DNA of 64,000 bases from Stenogyne calaminthoides (lineage: Eukaryota > Streptophyta > Magnoliopsida > Lamiales > Lamiaceae), in contig JBBCBC010000001.1 of NCBI GenBank assembly GCA_037126765.1, positions 24,784,804-24,848,803 of the forward strand. Reading direction: 5' to 3'. A model generated the notes under the pieces. That model was not told the DNA's origin. It saw only the letters and a program-made list of their open reading frames with translations, and did not search any database. Both the position numbers and the translations under genes were made by a program. Positions 1-12,056 of the stretch are shown here, piece by piece (positions within the stretch are counted from its first letter, which is position 1; each line of letters starts with the position of its first letter).

Positions 1-3000
1 AATCTGTGTTGCCATAATGCAGACTTTCAGTCCGCTTATCCCTAAATGGCTGAGGAAAACCAAAACTTCGAAGAGAATAAGCAAGATGCTGGTGAATCAT
101 CTTGGTCTGACATTGACAAAAGAGGATTTGCAGGATGTTGTTGACCTGATGGAACCCTATGGTCAAATAAGCAACGGAATTGAAATGCTTAGTCCACCTC
201 ATGATGTAAGTTACCTTTTGACTAAATTTTGGCTAAATGGCATGGCTCATATATTTTTGCAAGAAGATAGTTTAATATAGCCTATAGGAATCTAATCACA
301 CCATATAATCTCTCATTGTCAATTTTGAAAAATATTTCCATTTGACTGATTCGGTAAGTGCAAAACTTCCATGAAGTTAGTAGTTCAATCTACACAACAT
401 GGATGGAAGCATTAAATTGGGGTCATGTGGCACAATAACTGCTGGTGGTCCATGTGAAGCTGGAGTAATACAGATAGAACATATTACTTTGAATTTAAAT
501 ACTTATAGATAAGTTACAATTGTCTTCTTTGGGTTCACTGGTCAATATATTCAAGCGATTGTCATGTTCCTAGTAGAAAACCCAAAAGCAAGAAATCTGA
601 AGATTCTGAACTCTGAATTATCTTAATAGAGTGGATCAATTGGGATTTGTCAGTCTGTTTTTAGTTCACTGTTTTTGAGTTATTCCTTGTCTGTCAAAAA
701 GGTTGTGCTAGTTGGAAGCATTAATCACGTAGTTCTAATTCTAAATCATTTCCCGACAACATTTTTTTGTTTAGTTCCCCCCAAAAATCAGGCAATTACA
801 TTATGGAGAATGTTATATTGTCACTCCTTTAAACCGGGGATGAGCGAAACGTCTACCAAGGTCTGAGTTCTTTCTAGGAGTAAGTTATGTGAATATTTAG
901 GCTTTGGGTGGTTGAAAGTCCTTTTTTTGTTTCATTTTTTATTTTCCGAAGGGGTAGGGATGAGCAACAAGAATCAGCTTAGATTTTCTAAAAGTTTAAC
1001 CACAGAGTATGATTCTTTCTGCAAATTAATTGAAATTTTGGTGGGAAAATAAATGGGTTAAAAAGGACAAGTGATGGAGAATTTTCGGGGATTGTTATGC
1101 TTAGAATAGCAAGCAGGCCAAAGGTTCTTTTTCGAGTGTGTTAAAGGATATATTTTTTCCATGCAAGAATATACATTTCTTGGACTCTAACAAAGTTACC
1201 GCACTCTTGCTATTGTTAAATTTATAACATAAAAGACAAGGTTTATTTTTGTTGTTTAAAATGCTTCGTGCATAGTAATATTAGCTTTTCCTTTACGCTT
1301 TTAAGCTTTTCGTACGCCATAGAATATATGGAACTAACTTTTAGTTCGATTTCTTGTAGTGGACTAGGGAAACAAAATTCCCGCATGCAGTATGGGCTGC
1401 TGGCCGTGGTCTCATGGCTCTTGTGTTACCAAATTTTGATGTCGTTGATAATCTTTGGCTTGAATCTTCTTCTTGGGAGGTATGCTTTCTCTTTTCATCC
1501 TTTAACGAATATACTTCTGTTCGTCTTACTATGTAATATCATCATTATTGGATATGAACTGAGCTGTAATCCGAGTTCCTGTAATTGAACACAGTGTTTC
1601 AACTTCCTTCTGGAAGGGTGGTGTAGTTTTGGATTTTGATTAGGACATATCTGTCAGATATTTTAGGTTTTTGACTATCGAGAAGTATGAATTGATTGAA
1701 ATCTCGGGTTAACTAAATTTGTAAGAATTGCTTAATCATATGATTTGGGTGGCTCTGCAACATGGTTTGGGTCAGTGATTTGAACATGTGGATTCCGAAA
1801 TGAGCTACTGTTAGCAGCTATCTATTTTTCCTTTTATTTTTTAAAAATTGGAAAATGAATGCATCAAAATCCTAATAAATATGAGGAAGATGGCATGCAG
1901 GGGATAAAGACGTTACAGTTAATTTTGTGGACTTTATGATATGTTTAACATATTCTATCACCGTGTGTATGAACTAAATCAGTCAGCTATATTGAGTTTA
2001 ACTTTACATGGTTTATCCTCATGAATACTACTCCCTCCGTTTCATATTAACTATCGCTTTAGAAGATTTGTATAGAATCAAGGAACCATTTTTGATAAAT
2101 TCATCCCCATTAATCTTTCTTTAAATATACATATAGGGTCAAATTAGGGAAGAAATGTAAAAAATTATCTAAAATGACAATTAATTTGATACAAAATTTA
2201 ACTCCTAAAGCAACAATTAATATGAAAAGGAAGGAGTATCAGTTACATACTTGTGGTTGATAATGAATCCTTGAATGTCTTGACCAGTGAATTTTATTAT
2301 ATGCTTATGAGCTTTATCAGCCAGTTCTGTGCTTATTATACGCTTCAGATGGGATTTTTTTTTAAGGACCGTATCCATTGGGGGTAAGCTATTGTAGGAC
2401 AATATGTATACGTGCTGGCACATTTAGGCAATTAAATTTTAATTGGGCACATTTAGGCCAGTATATTTTAATTTTTCGCACATTTTGCCTTATTGGGGTG
2501 TTTTCAGCTGGCAAATTTAGGTCATTATTTTTTAATTTCCGCACATTTAGGTCAAATGCGTGAGCTTTATGCGACATTTTAGCCCAAATTGGGGTGTTTT
2601 GGCCGATTTGGCCTTAATGTACAATTTTTTTAAAATAATGGCCTAAATTTGCTAGCTCACGAACATAATAATCCAATAATTGCTAACCCCCCAATACATT
2701 ACAGGCCTAAAAGTAAAAATATTTCCCGTTTCAGATACAACTCTTCAGATCTATAGTTTCAATTTCCGTGTTAGATTATGATTTCTTTCTTTAGAGAGGG
2801 GCAATGATGTCATCCAAAATGCTTACAGAACAATTGTTACGGGAAATTTGGCTCTTCTCTTGCAGGGAATCGGGTGCACCAAGATTACCAAAGCTAAGAA
2901 TGAAGATGGTAATGTTGAGACGAGAGCATATCTTGAAAAGAAGCTTGTATTCTGTTTTGGGCCTTATGTTGCCTCACAGCTGCTACTTCCATTTGGGGAA

Positions 3001-5651
3001 GAAAATGTTCTTTCTTCTTCAGAACTGAAGGACGCACAGGAGGTGTTGTAGCTGCATTTAATCTGTTATTCTATGCAATAATTGCATCACCGCTTGACTT
3101 CAATTGACCTTTGTGCAGATAGCTACTAGGATGGTTATTCAGTATGGGTGGGGACCTGATGATAGTCCAACAATTTACCACCATGGAAATGCGGTATTAA
3201 TCTATAAATATATTGATCAATATATTAGTTGTTTACACTGAAAAATATTAGTTGTTTACACTGTACAACTGATAAACAAGAGACTTACTCTATATTGTCT
3301 GATACTTACGAGACTATGAATTCATAAAACTTTTTGCAATCAGACCTTTCCAGCCTCCCACTTTCATTGATCTGCTTTCTAATCCTTTTTGCTCCAATAG
3401 TATTCGCTTATGTGCTTTGCTTCATAGTTTGCATTCGAAATGGTTCAGATATCTGCAAGAATCTTCTGAACAAGTTGAGATTTTGCTTTCCTTTGTTGCT
3501 TCAATTTGAGGATTAGGCATCAGCATCTGCTGAAACCTTTGCATCTTCATAAATATATTTTCTGAATTTTAGGATGTGTTCATATTTATGATACTTATGA
3601 TTTTGAGGAATGCAGTATTTCAGTAAAAAATAAACTTATTTTGGTTGCTACCTCCCAGCTTTCTTTGTCTATTGCAGAAACCATTACATGAAAAAGAATA
3701 GTCAGAGTTTGGTTGCAACTGCATGCTTTAGAATATAGGTATTCTGTATAAATTATTTGGGATGTGTGGTCCAGCAAGAAACTGGTGCAGCAAATAGTAT
3801 TAAATACTCAGATTATTTACTTTTAGGTGCTTTGAACTTATCAAAATTAATTTCTTATGCGTATGATGAATTTCACGTGGAAGCATCACTCTTACTCTCT
3901 CTGTAGGCGTATTAACTCTCATTCTTGACACAGGTGACAGCTATGAGTATGGGTGACAACTTTGAACATGAGATGGCTGCTAAAGTTGAACAAGTATGTT
4001 GCTTGTGCATTATTGTCTAATAGCATAATTTATTATCCCTCTCAATTACACATAAATACCCATCTCCCCGCCTTACTGTTTCCAATCACTTACTGTTTGG
4101 TTTTCTGATGGTGACTGCATTCAGAATAGAGAAGGGACTATATTTGTCTTGCACTTTGAACTTTTTTGACCCTAAGTCGGAAATTATAGATGCCAGACAA
4201 TTATGTCTATGTAGCCTCTCTCATTCTATTAACATGTGATCTGAATTGGTGTTTGCATTGAAAATTTTGGATTAAATATATGTGGGATAGGATTATGTTA
4301 ACAGTTGCATGGTGGGTTTCAAGGTGTGATGAATTGAAGGGCCTTGTTTCTGATATTGTTTAAGATTGCAGCAACGCTTTGCAGTTTCTTTGTAATTAAA
4401 CATTGAGGATTTGTCATTCCTCTATACTATACTTCTCTCCAATAAAATAAATAAATAAACAGTTTATCATCAGGAAAGAGTAATAACTGTAGTCACCTGC
4501 TCTTAAAACTGCCAACTGCACCTAGAAGTCTATAAGTAAATTAGTGGTATTTTATAAAAAGTAAACTGATAGAAAGTCTAGAGAATTTATCCTAAAGCCT
4601 TTAAATTGTATATTTGCAGATTTACAACTTGGCATATGATAAGGCGAAAACACTGCTTCAGAAAAATAAGGTAGTCCTGGAGAAAATTGTGGAGGAACTA
4701 CTGGAATACGAAATTTTGTCAGGAAAGGTATATACATTGCAACGGTGAAATTAAACCTTATTCTTTACAATTGCGCAAGAATCAACTAAAAGAAAGTGTT
4801 TCCTTTTTTGGGTATTGGTCTAATTATCTTTTGTTTTGGCAGGATTTGGAAAGAATAGTTGCAGAAAATTGTGGGATTAAAGAAAAAGAACCATTTTCCC
4901 TTTCAAGTGCTAGTTGTGAAGAGGTATTCTTATGAAGCATAAGAAATCTTTGGATCAATTTTACCTCTAGCATTACATTACTTAAAGAAAAGCATTGAAG
5001 CTAAGTTTATAAGAAATTTGCCTTTATAAAAAGCAAGGATAGAAATCCCTGTGTCCTTATAGCAGATTTATTGAGACCAAAAAATTCCAAATATCCAACA
5101 ATGTGATCATTAAATTAAGGAGTCATGCAGGAATAAAAATGAATATATCACCATCCTGAAATTCGAAAAAACTTAAAATCAGGGTCTATCTAGAGTCTTG
5201 AATAACAAAAGCAGCAAATTATGCAAATACTGTCACTCCTAAATTTCTTATGTTGTGGTTTGCCATAAACACTGATTGGTTGAGAGAGGGAGACAGTTTA
5301 AGGTCATATATATAACACATTTTCCCCCCTAAAATGTAATCCTAGTACTGTTTATGTTATTCAAGATGGAAATAACACAAAAGAGATGGAGGTGGAAGTA
5401 AGATGTAGGTTAATCAAGGTCACACTTAAACGTAGATGGATGTAGGTTTTAGTTCATTCATGCCAATAATACGTAAATTCTATAAAAATGTGAACAGTCC
5501 AGATAATGGACAAAATCAGCGAGCTACTTTAGTTAATTCTGTATCTGTCCTATCATTCGAAGAATTGACTGTTTGTCATTTACAGGAAACGTATGAAAGA
5601 TCGCTTGATGGAAATGGACCGGCAATTGCTCTTTTAAGCTCAACAAATTAG
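1..5651 (+). CDS. FTSHI5: FTSHI5-like inactive chloroplast FtsH protein, 3' part
   Basis: The last eight exons read without a frame break: <1-205, 1360-1479, 2866-3042, 3119-3193, 3934-3993, 4620-4727, 4843-4923 and 5586-5651 (TAG). All junctions inside the window are phase 0 with GT-AG introns. They give about 296 C-terminal residues; the AAA+ part lies left of the window. Recognisable stretches include MQTFSPLIPKWLRKTK, LGLTLTKEDLQ, WTRETKFPHAVWAAGRG and KLVFCFGPYVASQLLLPFGEE, which match my memory of plant FTSHI5. The part aligned with the M41 peptidase has WAAGR where active FtsH has HExGH, so zinc proteolysis is not expected. Family knowledge: FTSHI5 is a subunit of the Ycf2-FtsHi motor of the chloroplast inner envelope that drives preprotein import, and it is essential in Arabidopsis. 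Its exons sit among MITEs in introns 1-2. Confidence is high for the family and good for the exon borders. Confidence 0.9.
2031..2236. mobile_element. Stowaway-type MITE in FTSHI5 intron 2
   Basis: A 206-bp element whose ends are inverted copies: left CTCCCTCCGTTTCATATTAA, right (reverse complement) CTCCTTCCTTTTCATATTAA, with the match running on through GCTTTAG. TA dinucleotides flank it at 2029-2030 and 2237-2238, the target duplication expected of Tc1/mariner Stowaway elements. It has no coding capacity. Confidence 0.85.
2410..2590. repeat. Degenerate ~30-bp tandem repeat in FTSHI5 intron 2
   Basis: Five to six diverged units built around GCACATTTAGG followed by an AT-rich tail (ATTTTAATTT). 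The units vary in length and sequence, so this is an old minisatellite or the internal part of a decayed element. A GGGGTGTTTT motif occurs twice. No gene is seen here. Confidence 0.55.
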
Positions 5652-5985
5652 GGCTCGTCACTACATCATCGACTCCCCTACCCTACCTAATTGCCAGAGA
5701 CAAATGCACTATGAAGGGTGATTATTGGTACTGCTAAGAAGAGTTTCGAAATTTTGCTTCCCAGCAATCAAAAAGGTATTACTGAAACTTAAGAACATAT
5801 ACGTTATGAATCGACGAAAGAACGAGTAGACAAGTTTTGAAGTTATAGGAATGAGCTGTAAGTTACAAGCCTTGTAAGTTCTTAGAAACATTTTTTTGCT
5901 GAAATACTCATAGCTGATCCATTGTCATGTATTTATATTTAAAAGTGTATTGTTATATATAAATCAAAGCCACGAGTATAGTTTA
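5652..5985 (+). other. FTSHI5 3' UTR and flank
   Basis: Sequence directly after the FTSHI5 stop codon. It is AT-rich and probably includes the 3' UTR. There is no perfect AATAAA; T-rich stretches near 5925-5960 are compatible with a plant polyadenylation region. No other gene is seen. Confidence 0.4.
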
Positions 5986-6223
5986 CATTCCCTCCATCCT
6001 ACTATGATAGGTCGTGTACAATTTTTTACACAAATTAAGATGTATTACAAGTGGTTGGAATTGTAGTTTATTTTACATTCTTCTTATTCTACCCTTTACA
6101 ATATGACACACAATTAAATGTATAAATTTTGAATGTGTTAAATAGGGCCAGTTTGATCCATTAAAAGATAATTTGATGCTTTCAGTAGAAGAACTTGACT
6201 ATTATTTAATGGGACAGGAGGAG
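5986..6223. mobile_element. Stowaway-like MITE downstream of FTSHI5
   Basis: A 238-bp candidate with diverged inverted ends: left CATTCCCTCCATCCTACTAT, right (reverse complement) CTCCTCCTGTCCCATTAAAT. TA lies on each side (5984-5985 and 6224-6225). The ends resemble the CTCCCTCCGTCCCA class of plant Stowaway MITEs. It is more diverged than the copy at 2031, so the call is weaker. Confidence 0.6.
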
Positions 6224-6369
6224 TATCGTATAACCATGTATTGTGTAACCATTGTAAAACGTAGGATACTTTTGCTTTGTTTTCTTCTTGAGATTATTGA
6301 TATAAAGATCCATCTTATATTTTTGTTTTTTTTTAATAAGTATTTCATCCTATTTTTGTCTGTTTCTAG

Positions 6370-8038
6370 TAGAGGTGAACGGTAAGGCATATCGAAAATT
6401 TTCTCGCCATACCGTTATCGTACCGAAATTTTCAGTATACCAAAATTTCATACCGTTGTCATACTGAAAATTTCGATATACCGAAATTATTTCGATACCG
6501 AAAAAAGTCATACCGTTGTAATTTTCGGTATACCTAAATTTTCGATATGACAACAGTATACAAAAAATTTCGATAATTTTGGTATACCGAAATTTTCGAC
6601 ATACCGTTCATGCCGATTTTTTTTTAAAATAACCTGTATTTTCTTTTTATGAAAAATAACATGTGATCACAAAATAAGTTTCAATAGTCCAACACAATAA
6701 AATAAGTTTCAACAGTTCAACACAACAAAATAAGTAAATAGTTCAACACAACACATTAAAAGAAACACATTCTCTTTTAGTACTAAAATAATTCAAATCA
6801 CAATTAAAGAAAAAAACATAATTCACTCTCAAAGTCCAACATCTCAAGAAACCTGCAAAACACAAAAAATAATGAATTAACATATTAGAATCCATTAATC
6901 AAGTCGAATAACAGTAAGTTCAAGTATAACAAACTCAAGTTTTACATGTATGGCTCTAGGCTCTAACTTTGCTTGTGGTGGGCTGGATATTTTGTGAAAG
7001 ATTATCAGCAACAGGACATTCACTGGTGGTAGGCACCGTTGAAGAATTCATAACTGCATATCCTGTAAATTAAACAGTAGAGTTAGGTTACCCTATCCTT
7101 ACAAAATGCATTCATAGTTCACACGCAAACCCAAATCACAACAGCTCTTAACAGAAGCAAGTAAACCAATTCTTTTCACCATTTGAGATCAACCAAAATA
7201 TATATCAGCCTGGATTATGAGTTTGACATCAAGACAGGAAATACCAAATGGACTTTGCTGGACTATAATAATTGGGGAAATAACGAAACATCAGTTTTAC
7301 GACATAGGATGTGAAAATCAGACACTTCTCAAAGGAAACACCATTATTCAAGACCAAGAAAGTTACAAAATTACTTGCTTCCAAGAGTAATCCACTGACT
7401 ATCAAAGAGCCTGACCAGTGAAAATTTCATATATGCTTTCTTGGAATGCAACACAAATAAAATTTTAATCAGTAACAAACAATTGAAAAATTATTTGAAA
7501 CGAAAATATTTAATTGAAGCAAAGCTACAAACCCCCAAACTCCAAACCACTACAGAGATGATTCATTTGGGCCTGAAACCTAAACAATATTTGAAAGAAA
7601 TTAACACATTACCAGACAGAGTGGTGGGCGACGGCGCCGAGGGGAGGCAGGGCGACGACGACGAGCGCGGAGCTGTGGGGCGACGGTGGCAAGAGGGAGG
7701 CGGGGGCAGATTGAAGAAACTGGAAAATGGAGGAAGAGAGTGGGGCGACGGCGGGAGGCGGGGCGGCGGCAGAGTGGAGGCAAAGGGGAGAAGCGGGCAA
7801 GCGGCGCTTGTGAAAATGAAATGAGTAGGGTTTGTGAGTTGTGTGTGACTTGTGAGTATATATATATAATATAATTATTTATTAAAAAAATATATATGAA
7901 TTTAATACATAATTTTCAGTATATCGCGGCCGAAATTTCTATATTCATATATCGTTATCATACCGAAATTTTCAATAAATTCGATATTTTTTGGTACAGT
8001 AAATGTGGTATATCGGTATTTTCGGTATTTCCTCCCTA
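6370..8038. mobile_element. Non-autonomous hAT-like element with ATACCG subterminal repeats
   Basis: Left end TAGAGGTGAACGG, right end (reverse complement) TAGGGAGGAAATACCG. Both ends are packed with ATACCG/CGGTAT and AAATTTTCG motifs in both orientations for roughly 150-250 bp. Flanks are GTTTCTAG (6362-6369) and GTTTCTAC (8039-8046), a 7-of-8 match to an 8-bp hAT target duplication. The interior has no transposase. It contains a GC-rich block (about 7615-7800) that on the minus strand looks like a TATA-driven 5' leader, with TATATATA near 7857-7866 and a possible splice donor near 7610. A short open exon-like stretch on the same strand lies near 6950-7065. Inferred to be a deletion derivative that kept the promoter and 5' leader of a larger element. 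Confidence 0.7.
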
Positions 8039-8229
8039 GTTTCTACACATATATATACCACACTTACCGTATGGTTTATTTCATATGGAATAATTTAAAA
8101 TATTTTAGAAAAAGGGCTAAATGTAATTATGACATATTTACGTTTTTACAATTATATCACGAGTTTTTAATTATTGCTATTTGATACATTACCTTTTTCA
8201 CTTTTGCAATTATATCATATTATTTTTAA

Positions 8230-8465
8230 ATGAGTAAGTTTTCGGTGAAACTTGTTCATAGTGTGAAATTTATACTATCATATTTATTAATTAATATCAT
8301 TACGTTTATCAACTGATATTATTACACTTATAAATTAAGATTATAGTATTAAATGTTATTGGTATCGATTTATAAAAATAGTAATATCAATTTATTAGTG
8401 TAATAATATCAATTTCATATTATAAACAAGTTTCACACGAGAGTTTGTGTTTTCAGATAACTTAT
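8230..8465. mobile_element. MITE with GTGAAACTTGTT inverted ends
   Basis: Left GTGAAACTTGTTCATAGTGT (from 8245) is mirrored by TATAAACAAGTTTCAC (to 8436); homology continues outward with an indel and inward through ATATTATTACAC-type sequence. Probably a Mutator-type or other foldback MITE. No clear target duplication was found. A related fragment lies at 15425-15575. Confidence 0.55.
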
Positions 8466-8866
8466 GTTGACGTAACATTTATGTCATATTTAAAACAATT
8501 CCAAATAAATTTACCGTTTCAGTTTAATTACAGCTTTTTATTTTTTGCAATTTCGTAAACTTTTACATCCCGAGAATTTGCCAAAAATTGTCATTTTATA
8601 ATTAAAACAATTTGAAAGATCTCGTGGTGAATTTAAAATTAGTGATAAAATTGAAAAAAATATGAAAATCTTCTACATGCACAATTCAATAAAAATATTA
8701 AGGGAAACAAAGAATTATGTACATGAAAGATTTTATAGATCGATTGAATCCAGTTTTTGAACAAAAATCCCTAGACACCTGTGGTGATGAATTTGCAACG
8801 CCTCATTTACGTATTCTGGGAAGTACCTTCTTCATTAACATTTTCCAAAAAAACAAAATTTCTTTA

Positions 8867-9037
8867 TTTGGATTCCGTGGTGTACAACATTGTGTTGTGC
8901 AGTAGATCCATATTGGTCTATACTTTACAATGTATTTTTAGCTGAAAAATATAGTGTTGTGTTGTACTAAATCCCAAATACACTATAAACTCATACAGGT
9001 CCACTGCACAGCACACTGTTGTAGCGCATGATCCAAA
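8867..9037. mobile_element. Short MITE with TTTGGAT inverted ends
   Basis: A 171-bp element. Left end TTTGGATTCCGTGGTGTACA, right end (reverse complement) TTTGGATCATGCGCTACAAC; both continue into TGTGYTGTGCAGT. It sits between the hAT-like element and the 3' end of the TSSC4-like gene. It has no coding capacity. The remaining bases between 8466 and 9285 show only AT-rich intergenic sequence and the probable 3' UTR of the minus-strand gene. Confidence 0.6.
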
Positions 9038-9285
9038 AAACAAGTAAAGAGATGATACAGACCCTAAAATTAAAAGAAAAAACTGGAGGCAGCAGAGAGA
9101 AGGAATGCATTCATCAAAGGGAAAAATAAATTCTAAAGGGCAGTACACAAGTCTCACTCTCACACTTGGGTAGTAACTGCAAGAAAGGAAATTTTAAAAA
9201 TAATATAGAATTGTTGGAAGTGAAAGCAAAGATATAACACCTCGAAACAACAGCTTTTCTTGCCAAGATACCCATAAAGTTACAG

Positions 9286-11921
9286 TCAATCTAAGTTGTC
9301 AACAATATCAACACTGGTCCTTGCCCTGTATCGCCTGCCTGATTTCCGGGAACTCCGTACTCCTTCATCGACATCTCCACCTGATTCGTCTTCTTCCATT
9401 GCAGAAACTTCGCTTTCTTCTGCTGTAATACCTACCGACAGACCAGCTCTTCTTCTCAACAGTCTCTCTCCTGCTATGATCACCCTCACTCCTCTTGTTC
9501 CTTTTCGGAGTGAAAACTATCGATTTTGGCAGCTCCGTAGATGTTTCCTCCATCGATGCATCACTGTTTCCTTTTCTCAAGTGATCGAAAAACTCCATGT
9601 ATGCTTTTCGATTTGATTCTTCATCCAACTGGTTAGAAGAATCATCGAATGTATAACGTATGTATTTCGAAGGGTTCCTTAGATAATCAGGAACACCAGC
9701 TGAACGTTGAGAAAGATCAGATGCCTGTCCTGTTGCTGGACCATCATCACTCTCTGATGCCATATCTATTCCTGATGACTGCTGATCCTCATGAGTGCTG
9801 CTGCTATTAGGGTCAAATACGAACCTGACCCGTTTTTGTGACTTGGGCTCCGGATTCTCTCTCTTTTTCAGGATTGGTTTAGGATTATCAACTTCTGATT
9901 CCCCTTTTTATTATCTTTGGAATTATCAGAAAGTTGCAGAGTATCAAAATCTCCAGCAGCTTCTGCATCTTCTCTTAGTCTGATCTTTGCAGCCAAGTGA
10001 TTTGCCCGAGGGTCTTTCACAACATCTTGAAATGTGTTGGGAAGCTCGCCATATTCATCACCTCCGTCAACTGCATAATCAGCATGTTTCACGTTTTTCA
10101 TAAATATGCGATCACCGGTCTGTTCCATGCCAACTGCCACTTTGTCATACTCGTCTTCCTCTTCCTGCATTTATACGAGAGAAAAGATTAAATACAAACT
10201 CATACTGAACTACAGTCTAACCACGAGAAAAACAAGCAAGATCCCCACATTTTGAGATGATAGATTTGCAATCGACATCGTGAGCCAAAAATTTAGCCAT
10301 CTCATGAATTAAACAGAAAATGAAATTTATATGATCAAAACAAGTAATGCCTGGACACTATGACCAACCACACACATCAGGCACGAAATAGTTAATAAAA
10401 TATATCTTGTATTTCATTGGCAACTGGTCATGTCCATATGGCAATAAGCAACAGAAATCTAGACATATTATATGCTGCATTGAGTTGACATATGGATCCC
10501 AACTACTAGGATTAAAATATGTTTACTAATTTATGTTTACCCTAATCTCATATGCCATAAAACATGAAAAACAATCAATTGCATGTCATCACATAAACGT
10601 AGAAGTAAAACATGTGTATTTTATACCCATATACATTTGATTGTTAGATGTGTTACCTCTACAAAAGCATACTCCTGATTTACTCCATGCATTAAGCTGC
10701 ACTAGCCACTAAGCGATGCCCTATGTTCGAGTCAAGAAATGCCCAAGAAGTAACCAAACACTAATATTTAACTTCTAGCCCTGCTTGCTACTCTGACATT
10801 TGTGAGAGACAAAGTTAAGACTGCCATCCATTAGGTAGTGTTGGGTATGATTTGTTATAACACTAAATTCAAGTACTGCTTAGAGTCAAGTAAAAAAGAA
10901 ATCATGGTCCTAGCATTCTGTCTTATGGTATTTATGGTTGGCAATTAACTTCTAAGCTTTAAATAAAGATGTCTAAAAGGAGTACAAGTTGTTGGAAACA
11001 ACAGGCAAGAGGTGCATAGCAAATGAACAATGGTTGCATTTACGAGCCACACAAAGTTAAACGACATAATTTGAGGGTATGATAAGAGGATCATATAAAA
11101 TTTAACGAAGGCACAATATTCATATGCATACCTAATGCTAGCAATTGCAGAATAGAGAAACCATGAAAGTGTGCAGAGCCGAAATACTCTTGCAGAATAA
11201 ACATTGACTACCAAGGAGTTACACACACCCATTGCACGAAATCAACATAAAATCTTCATTTGTACTACCACTATGCAGTTCAAAATCTTTCAGTCACTAC
11301 AAATTCAAGATTATCAAAGGGAGCTCTGCTTGATTTTCCTTATTTTCTATTAAATTTGCTGATTAATCATCTCCCACCAGAACTTCAACGACATTTTAAA
11401 CATATAAGAAACTAAAAGCACTATAATATTATAACAATTAATATCCTTCTTAACCCACTGAATAACTATACACACAATAATGACTGAAACCAAAGGGGAA
11501 CTTGCAACAATCAAAATCAAAATCAAATACCTCAAAATCAAGCGTGCAATCGCGGCCAATATTCGATTGAACATCCAAATACTCATCAACTTCAGCATCG
11601 GCGCCACCACTACTGCTCCGACGTCGTTTCTTATCCTCCCGATCAATTTCCTCGCCCTCATCTTCCTCCTCCTCTTCTTCTTCCTCATCGCTCAACTCAT
11701 TAGGATCCGATTCCAGATGATTTCGCACAGCGGAGGGCCCAGATTCGATGATCTTTTCTCTCTCCATCTTCAGCTACTTTTGTGTTGCTAATCCACTCTC
11801 GCTTCTCGATCTCTTCGTCCGTGAGGCTCCATAGGGAAGGATTATCACCCAAGGACGACGCCGTATTGCTGCTCAGATTCCCGAACGCCTTATCCACGCG
11901 AACCCTGAAGCTATCTTCCAT
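9286..11921 (-). CDS. TSSC4-like U5 snRNP-associated protein, frame-broken
   Basis: Two exons on the minus strand, 11921-11531 and 10164-9286 (stop TGA at 9286-9288), joined by a phase-0 GT-AG intron. The N-terminus has FRVRVDKAFGNL and SLWSLTDEEIEKREW; then come an acidic E/D run, DCTLDFE with EEDEYDKVAVG, DPRANHLAAKIRL, VPDYLRNPSKYIRYTFDD and a basic GRRYRAR end. This order matches plant TSSC4 homologues. Human TSSC4 helps assemble U5 and tri-snRNP; the plant role is inferred, and it should be nuclear. Conserved blocks lie in different frames: the frame changes near 11765-11770 (extra base), near 9900-9906 (missing base in an A/G run) and near 9487-9497 (extra base). Either this is a young pseudogene or the assembly has indels. 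The ATG at 11921 is chosen because the conserved N-terminal block starts there. Confidence 0.75.
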
Positions 11922-11977
11922 GGATTATTCTGTAATTGCTTCGCACTTGATGTTTAAAGCGTAACGTGCACACTCTG

Positions 11978-11985
11978 TATATATA
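11978..11985 (-). promoter_or_regulatory. Candidate TATA box of the TSSC4-like gene
   Basis: TATATATA about 57-64 bp upstream of the minus-strand ATG at 11921, followed by a short leader. Its position would give a very short 5' UTR. Supported only by motif and spacing. Confidence 0.4.
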
Positions 11986-12056
11986 CGCCTCCAAGGCGGT
12001 GCTTCGTTGGATTGTACTAGGGAAACTTTCCATAATCTAATGATTCATACATTCAA

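Noticed and set aside
1268..1588. 106-codon + strand ORF
   Set aside because: It is read in another frame across an FTSHI5 exon and flanking intron; the true exon frame matches FTSHI5.
7601..7874. GC-rich ORFs on both strands inside the hAT-like element
   Set aside because: Overlapping low-complexity frames in a GC-rich block; more likely a leader or promoter region than protein-coding.
11750..11790. A tiny GT...AG segment in TSSC4-like exon 1 (GTAGCTGAAG) whose removal would restore the frame
   Set aside because: Ten bases is far below any known intron size, so it is treated as a coincidence beside a real frame break.
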